From contig CM024169.1 in assembly GCA_013433145.1 (NCBI GenBank), positions 992,001-1,056,000 of the forward strand: a DNA stretch of 64,000 nt, written 5' to 3'. This DNA is from Ascaris suum (lineage: Eukaryota; Nematoda; Chromadorea; Rhabditida; Ascarididae). Within the stretch, counting starts at the first letter, position 1; every line of letters begins with the position of its first letter. This document shows positions 63,380 through 64,000 of the stretch, piece by piece. The notes below the pieces were generated by a model. That model made no database searches and was not told where the DNA came from. It worked only from the letters and a program-made list of their open reading frames with translations. Position numbers and translations under genes: made by a program.

Positions 63380-64000
63380 GTTAGTTAAAAAATTTGGTTG
63401 TACGATTGCCAAAAAATAAAAAATAAAGGATTGAAATTTATAAGATTAGCAAAAGTTTTGCACATTAAGAATGGTACCAAAAAAATGCTCTTCGCCCACC
63501 TTTTTTCTCATAATAATAGAATAATTTAAATAATTGCGTTCACATGTATTGAAAGCTATTGCCCTTCAGTGGAAGAATGGCAGAAAATCGCTCTTTACAT
63601 TCTTATTCAGTTTATTGTTTTAAAAAGTTAGAATAAAAATAAAATAACTAAATAACTAAATTAAAAAAAAAAAAACGCTTCTCATAAATTAGGTGCATAT
63701 TAGCAAATCACATTGCTATGCTCATGTTATTCTTGACGAATAAGTAAATAAATAAAGCAATTTTACTGTCTGTGTTTCGTTATCGGATAATATCATCGAG
63801 AAAACTATGCACGATATTCTTCTGCAATTTTCTATCTATCATGTAAAAAGCAATGATATGAAAAAGAGGAATATTTTTAGAAACTAGAGAGGAAGATTGG
63901 TCACTGAAACAAAATAGAAGAATGTCTATATTATTTATTTGTAACAATAGTAAGTTTATTTAAGCAAAGGGAAACGAGAGGAAATGAACGAGGAAATAAG
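63380..64000 (+). other. TEP intron at the right edge
   Basis: AT-rich, poly-A runs; no further exon recognised. The CUB and thioester-domain exons should follow outside the window. Confidence 0.6.

Overview
The window is AT-rich metazoan nuclear DNA, most likely from a nematode. Coding exons are short (45-235 bases), near 45-50% GC, and split by AT-rich introns with TTTCAG/TTTTAG-type acceptors. Microsatellites, (AT)n tracts and homopolymer runs are frequent. No bacterial operons, tRNA, rRNA or CRISPR arrays were seen. Exon models were built by hand from splice sites, reading phase and protein family patterns; no alignment or search was run.

Left end (1-8.9 kb, minus strand): a rhodopsin-class G-protein-coupled receptor with TM1 to TM5 spread over exons at 8896-8714, 8095-7850, 6463-6242 and 4724-4626. 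It resembles the nematode GnRH/AKH-receptor-related group (hedged). Three further phase-compatible exons (2982-2877, 1983-1835, 627-583) look like a long third intracellular loop. TM6 and TM7 were not found and probably lie past the left edge. Between the TM3 and TM4 exons sit two additional coding-like, phase-0 exons (7708-7598 and 7318-7202). They would add 76 residues to the second intracellular loop or be an optional cassette.

Middle (about 9-49.7 kb): roughly 40 kb with no gene I can identify. It holds four long (AT)n tracts, several minisatellites, perfect inverted repeats, homopolymer G/C runs, and a few coding-like open stretches on either strand (for example 33634-33930 plus, 20019-21583 minus, 35635-37263 minus) that cannot be assigned.

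Right end (49.9-63.4 kb, plus strand): part of a gene for an alpha-2-macroglobulin/thioester-containing protein (A2M/TEP family). Exons covering MG3 to MG7 and the start of the following domain can be placed by phase and family motifs (for example PGETINVSL...AIDQ, REFFPEVWLFDDF, APDSVTQW). The N-terminal exons (signal peptide, MG1, MG2) were not recognised and the thioester domain must lie beyond the right edge. The bait-like section is cysteine-containing and ends in a polybasic stretch with a furin-type RERR. The gene's introns carry a perfect hairpin, a degenerate minisatellite and an antisense coding-like relic.

The two genes are unrelated in function (a neuroendocrine-type receptor and a secreted innate-immunity/protease-trap protein); nothing suggests they work together.
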